Of a DNA stretch of 64,000 nucleotides, positions 62,501 through 64,000 are shown piece by piece; position 1 is the stretch's first letter, and each line of letters opens with the position of its first letter. Under the pieces are notes generated by a model, which worked only from the letters and a program-made list of their open reading frames with translations, was not told the origin of the DNA and did not search any database. Both the position numbers and the translations under genes were made by a program. Where the stretch lies: assembly GCF_024679095.1 (NCBI RefSeq), contig NW_026111770.1, positions 30,001 through 94,000 of the forward strand. Reading direction: 5' to 3'. This DNA is from Eriocheir sinensis (Eukaryota > Arthropoda > Malacostraca > Decapoda > Varunidae).

Positions 62501-64000
62501 TGAAATATATGAAAAAATACACATAAAATAATATAAATTTGTATGAAAATATATATACAAATACACATTAAATAACATGAATTTGTATAAAATTTGTATC
62601 AAAATATATACTTATACACACAATAAAATAACGTAATTTTTTTATGAAAATGTATATACAAAATACACATAAAATAATGAAAATTTGTATAAATATATAA
62701 ACAAATACACATAAAATAATGTAAATTTGGATAAAATATATATACAAAATAAACCTTAAATAATGTAAATATGTAAAAAAAATATATAAAAAATACACAT
62801 AGAATAATGTTAAATCGTATCAAAATAAATAAAGAGAATATCAATAAAATAATGTAAATTTGTATGAAAATAAAGCTGCAAAATATCCATATAATAACGC
62901 ATATTTGCATAAAAATATATATACAAAAATACATATAAAATAATTAAATTTGTATTAAAATAAATATACAAAATGCACGTACAATTAAGAAAATTTGTAT
63001 TGAAATAGATATGCAAAATACACATCAATAATGTAAATTTGTATCAAAATATATATACGAATACTCATAAAATAGAGAAAATTTCTATGAAAATATACAT
63101 ACAAAATAGATATACAAAATACACATATAACTAGTTAAATTTGTATTTAAATACATGTACAAAAAACACATAAAATAATGTAGATTTGTATGAAATGAAA
63201 ACAAATACATTTTATATAAAATATATATACAAAATACACATAGAATAATGTAAAATCATACCAAATAAATACACAGAATATCAATAAAATAATGTAAATT
63301 TGTATGAAAATAAAGATGCAAAATACCCATAAAATAAAGCATATTTTATAAAATACATACACAAAATACACATAGATTAATCAAATTTGTATTAAAATTA
63401 ATATACAAAATGCACATACAATAATGTAAATTTGTATTGAAAAATATGCAAAATACACATAAAACAATGTAAATTTGTTTCAAAATATATATACGAATAC
63501 ACATAAAATAACGTAGATTTCTATAGAAATATATATACAAAATACACTTGAAATAATGTAAATATGTATAAAATATATATACAAAATACACATTAAATAA
63601 TGTTAATTCGTGTCAAATAAATAAAAAAAATATCATGAAAAGAATGTGTATTTGTATGAAAATAGATATACAAAATACACATAAAATAACCTAAATTTGT
63701 ATAAAACTATATACAAAAATAAACAAAATAATTTAAACTTGTATGAAAATAAATATACAAAAAACATAAAATTAGGTAAATTTGTATTGAAATACATATA
63801 CAAAATACACATAAAATAATGTAAATTTGAATGAAAATATATAAACATATAGACTTAAAATAACGTAAATTTGTATCAAATATATATACAAAAAACACTT
63901 TAAATAATGTAAATATGTATAAAAAAATATATACAAAACACAAATAAAATAATGTAAAATCGTATCAAAATAAATACAGAAAATATTAATAAAATAATGT
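59513..64000 (-). repeat. Satellite block 15
   Basis: 4.5 kb to the window end, with the same monomer order as block 3. Confidence 0.88.

Overview
This is nuclear DNA of an animal, most likely an arthropod and probably a decapod crustacean. The signs are very long (CT)n, (CA)n, (TA)n and (TAC)n microsatellites, tRNA-derived SINEs, decayed non-LTR retrotransposons of jockey-like, RTE-like and CR1/L2-like type, and genes cut by GT-AG introns. The organism call is inference from style of sequence. Nothing bacterial or viral was recognised.

The left half (about 0.44-29.2 kb) can be read as one gene on the minus strand. Six exons join with matching phases at every junction into an open frame of 15,243 nt (5,080 codons plus stop). 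Exon 1 (29208-29149) encodes a signal peptide. Exon 2 (28564-28513) is tiny. Exon 3 (22913-8157) is a single 14.76-kb exon. Exons 4 (4069-3921), 5 (1373-1266) and 6 (792-676 coding, then a 3'UTR with two AATAAA signals) finish the protein. The product is a giant secreted mucin-like protein. It has a helical, cysteine-containing N-terminal domain, then about 4,650 residues of Thr/Ser/Glu/Gly repeats, then a coiled-coil and cysteine-containing C-terminal region with a Lys-rich tail. The repeats are roughly 45 units, mostly 97 residues (291 bp). Six shortened 60-residue units sit among them, spaced at 180+291n bp, which shows higher-order amplification. I do not recognise the family.

The introns hold mobile-element debris. 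Intron 3 has a dead jockey-like LINE (about 4.7-7.7 kb). Intron 2 has a 321-bp hAT-like MITE with 8-bp target duplications, an RTE-like LINE relic, a second jockey-like fragment, SINEs and a third LINE tail. Intron 4 has SINEs and microsatellites. Intron 5 is largely (CT)n plus (CA)n, and the (CT)n forms the polypyrimidine tract of the last acceptor.

Upstream of the gene (29.5-30.26 kb) a jockey-like fragment is cut by the 3' end of a CR1/L2-like LINE with a (TATC)n tail. From about 30.36 kb to the end of the window (33.6 kb) everything is an AT-rich tandem satellite with a monomer of about 45 bp. It is arranged in fifteen blocks that alternate in orientation, with a local higher-order period of about 515-523 bp, a block duplicated at a distance of about 21 kb, and five long (TA)n tracts that look like expansions of the TATATA core of the monomer. 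I see no gene in the satellite. The many Tyr/Phe/Ile-rich open frames there come from the 45-bp (15-codon) period.
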